Position numbers and translations under genes: made by a program | The notes under the pieces: model-generated | Database searches by the model: none | What the model saw: the letters and a program-made list of their open reading frames with translations, nothing else | What the model was told of the DNA's origin: nothing | Source: an uncultured Lachnospiraceae bacterium | Lineage (GTDB): Bacteria > Bacillota_A > Clostridia > Lachnospirales > Lachnospiraceae | Direction: 5' to 3' | DNA length: 5,571 bases | NCBI GenBank assembly: GCA_947564305.1 | Contig: CANOBT010000283.1 | Coordinates: 1-5,571, forward strand | Shown: piece after piece, positions 5,207 to 5,571 of the stretch | Layout: every line of letters starts with the position of its first letter | Position numbering within the stretch: position 1 is the stretch's first letter

Positions 5207-5528
5207 TGATCTTCGCCTCCCACACGGCTGGTAAAAAAGCCGCAGACAGATACACTCCCATCATCCATAAAAAAACCGGCGCCAGCACATCAAAATCATA
5301 TTCGCTGAAGGGCTGCAATACAAGCATGGAAGAATTTTTCATTAGTACAGGAACAAACCATAATGCAAAAGTCACTGCATATACAATTTTCCGGTCGTGG
5401 ACTGCTATTGCAAGCGAGGCCCCGGCCACACTTATGAGTCCTGCCAGAAAAGCCGCTATAAGCATAAAGATAAGATTTGCAATAAGTGGATGCGTATAGC
5501 TCAGCTTAAATTGCAGCCTAAAATCCAT
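5196..5528 (-). CDS. C-terminal half of a third ABC exporter permease (5'-truncated or broken)
   Basis: At least 110 residues from ATG 5526-5528; an in-frame GTG at 5544-5546 would add six residues, and neither start has a convincing ribosome site. Three hydrophobic segments lie at about 17-43, 48-64 and 82-102, and the protein ends 'AVWEAKINEI'. It aligns in layout with only the last three helices of the 244-residue permease that follows: a helix, a short basic turn (HDRK against SDLAKNR), a helix, a P-F-x-x-Y-D-(F/Y) extracellular loop (PFSEYDFDVL against PFDYLDGVL), then a last helix. The N-terminal half is missing: the frame is closed by TAG at 5550-5552 and the other two frames also close within the last 50 bases. 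It is probably the remains of a full-length permease with a disruption at or beyond the window edge. Its end overlaps the next start. Confidence 0.65.
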   Translation of the reverse strand: MDFRLQFKLSYTHPLIANLIFMLIAAFLAGLISVAGASLAIAVHDRKIVYAVTFALWFVPVLMKNSSMLVLQPFSEYDFDVLAPVFLWMMGVYLSAAFLPAVWEAKINEI

Positions 5529-5543
5529 GTTATGGACACTCAA

Positions 5544-5565
5544 CACCCACTAAAATGAATGGGTG
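5544..5565. repeat. Small inverted repeat at the broken end of the permease gene
   Basis: CACCCA (5544-5549) and TGGGTG (5560-5565) are a perfect 6-bp inverted repeat with a 10-base loop, lying where the permease reading frame is lost. It could be the end of an inserted element (IS200/IS605-type ends carry hairpins) or a terminator of an upstream unit. The window ends six bases later, so this cannot be settled here. Confidence 0.25.
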
Positions 5566-5571
5566 GGACTA

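Noticed and set aside
5128..5499. Plus-strand frame opposite the permease genes
   Set aside because: No family motif or ribosome site; it is the antisense of transmembrane-coding sequence.

Overview
The window looks like a piece of a low-GC Gram-positive chromosome, most likely a gut Clostridia (Lachnospiraceae-like). The evidence is AT-rich DNA, strong AGGAGG-type ribosome sites, an XRE regulator with a membrane tail, a HicB antitoxin and a bacitracin-type ABC ATPase. Species cannot be named from this sequence. Almost everything is on the minus strand, so transcription runs from high to low coordinates. The exception is a short gene tail on the plus strand at the left edge.

Left part (1-1640): a plus-strand C-terminus with an SSB-like acidic tip (3-107) converges on a hairpin terminator (156-196). 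Facing it is a decayed RelE/ParE toxin (170-400) with two in-frame stop codons. Next is a two-gene operon: an XRE regulator with two membrane helices (1054-1536), then a small exported Ser/Thr/Tyr-rich protein (439-1037). The second gene has a one-base frameshift inside its signal peptide, so its obvious ORF start is wrong. A promoter with an overlapping 6-3-6 inverted repeat lies upstream (1602-1639).

Middle (1641-2626): a HicB-family antitoxin (1784-2224) has its own promoter but no HicA toxin in sight. It is followed by an odd in-frame 26-codon extension after its stop, and preceded by about 390 bases without a recognisable gene.

Right part (2627-5546): an ABC exporter operon reading leftwards, with three small multi-helix permease genes (the first only a C-terminal half), one BcrA/LanF-type ATPase and one exported helical protein. 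Genes overlap or are spaced by 0-60 bases. The third permease and the ATPase each have a one-base loss in an A-run, and in both cases the reading frame is fully repaired by adding one A. The permeases look like diverged copies of one fold (shared 'LLxR...R' loop and 'FxK(K/R)DI' tail). The operon probably exports or gives protection against a peptide or lipid-like compound, with the exported protein as an accessory; this is inference.

Three short indels in otherwise clean reading frames mean either recent decay of accessory genes or base-calling errors in the assembly. The two substitution-type stops in the toxin relic point to real decay there.
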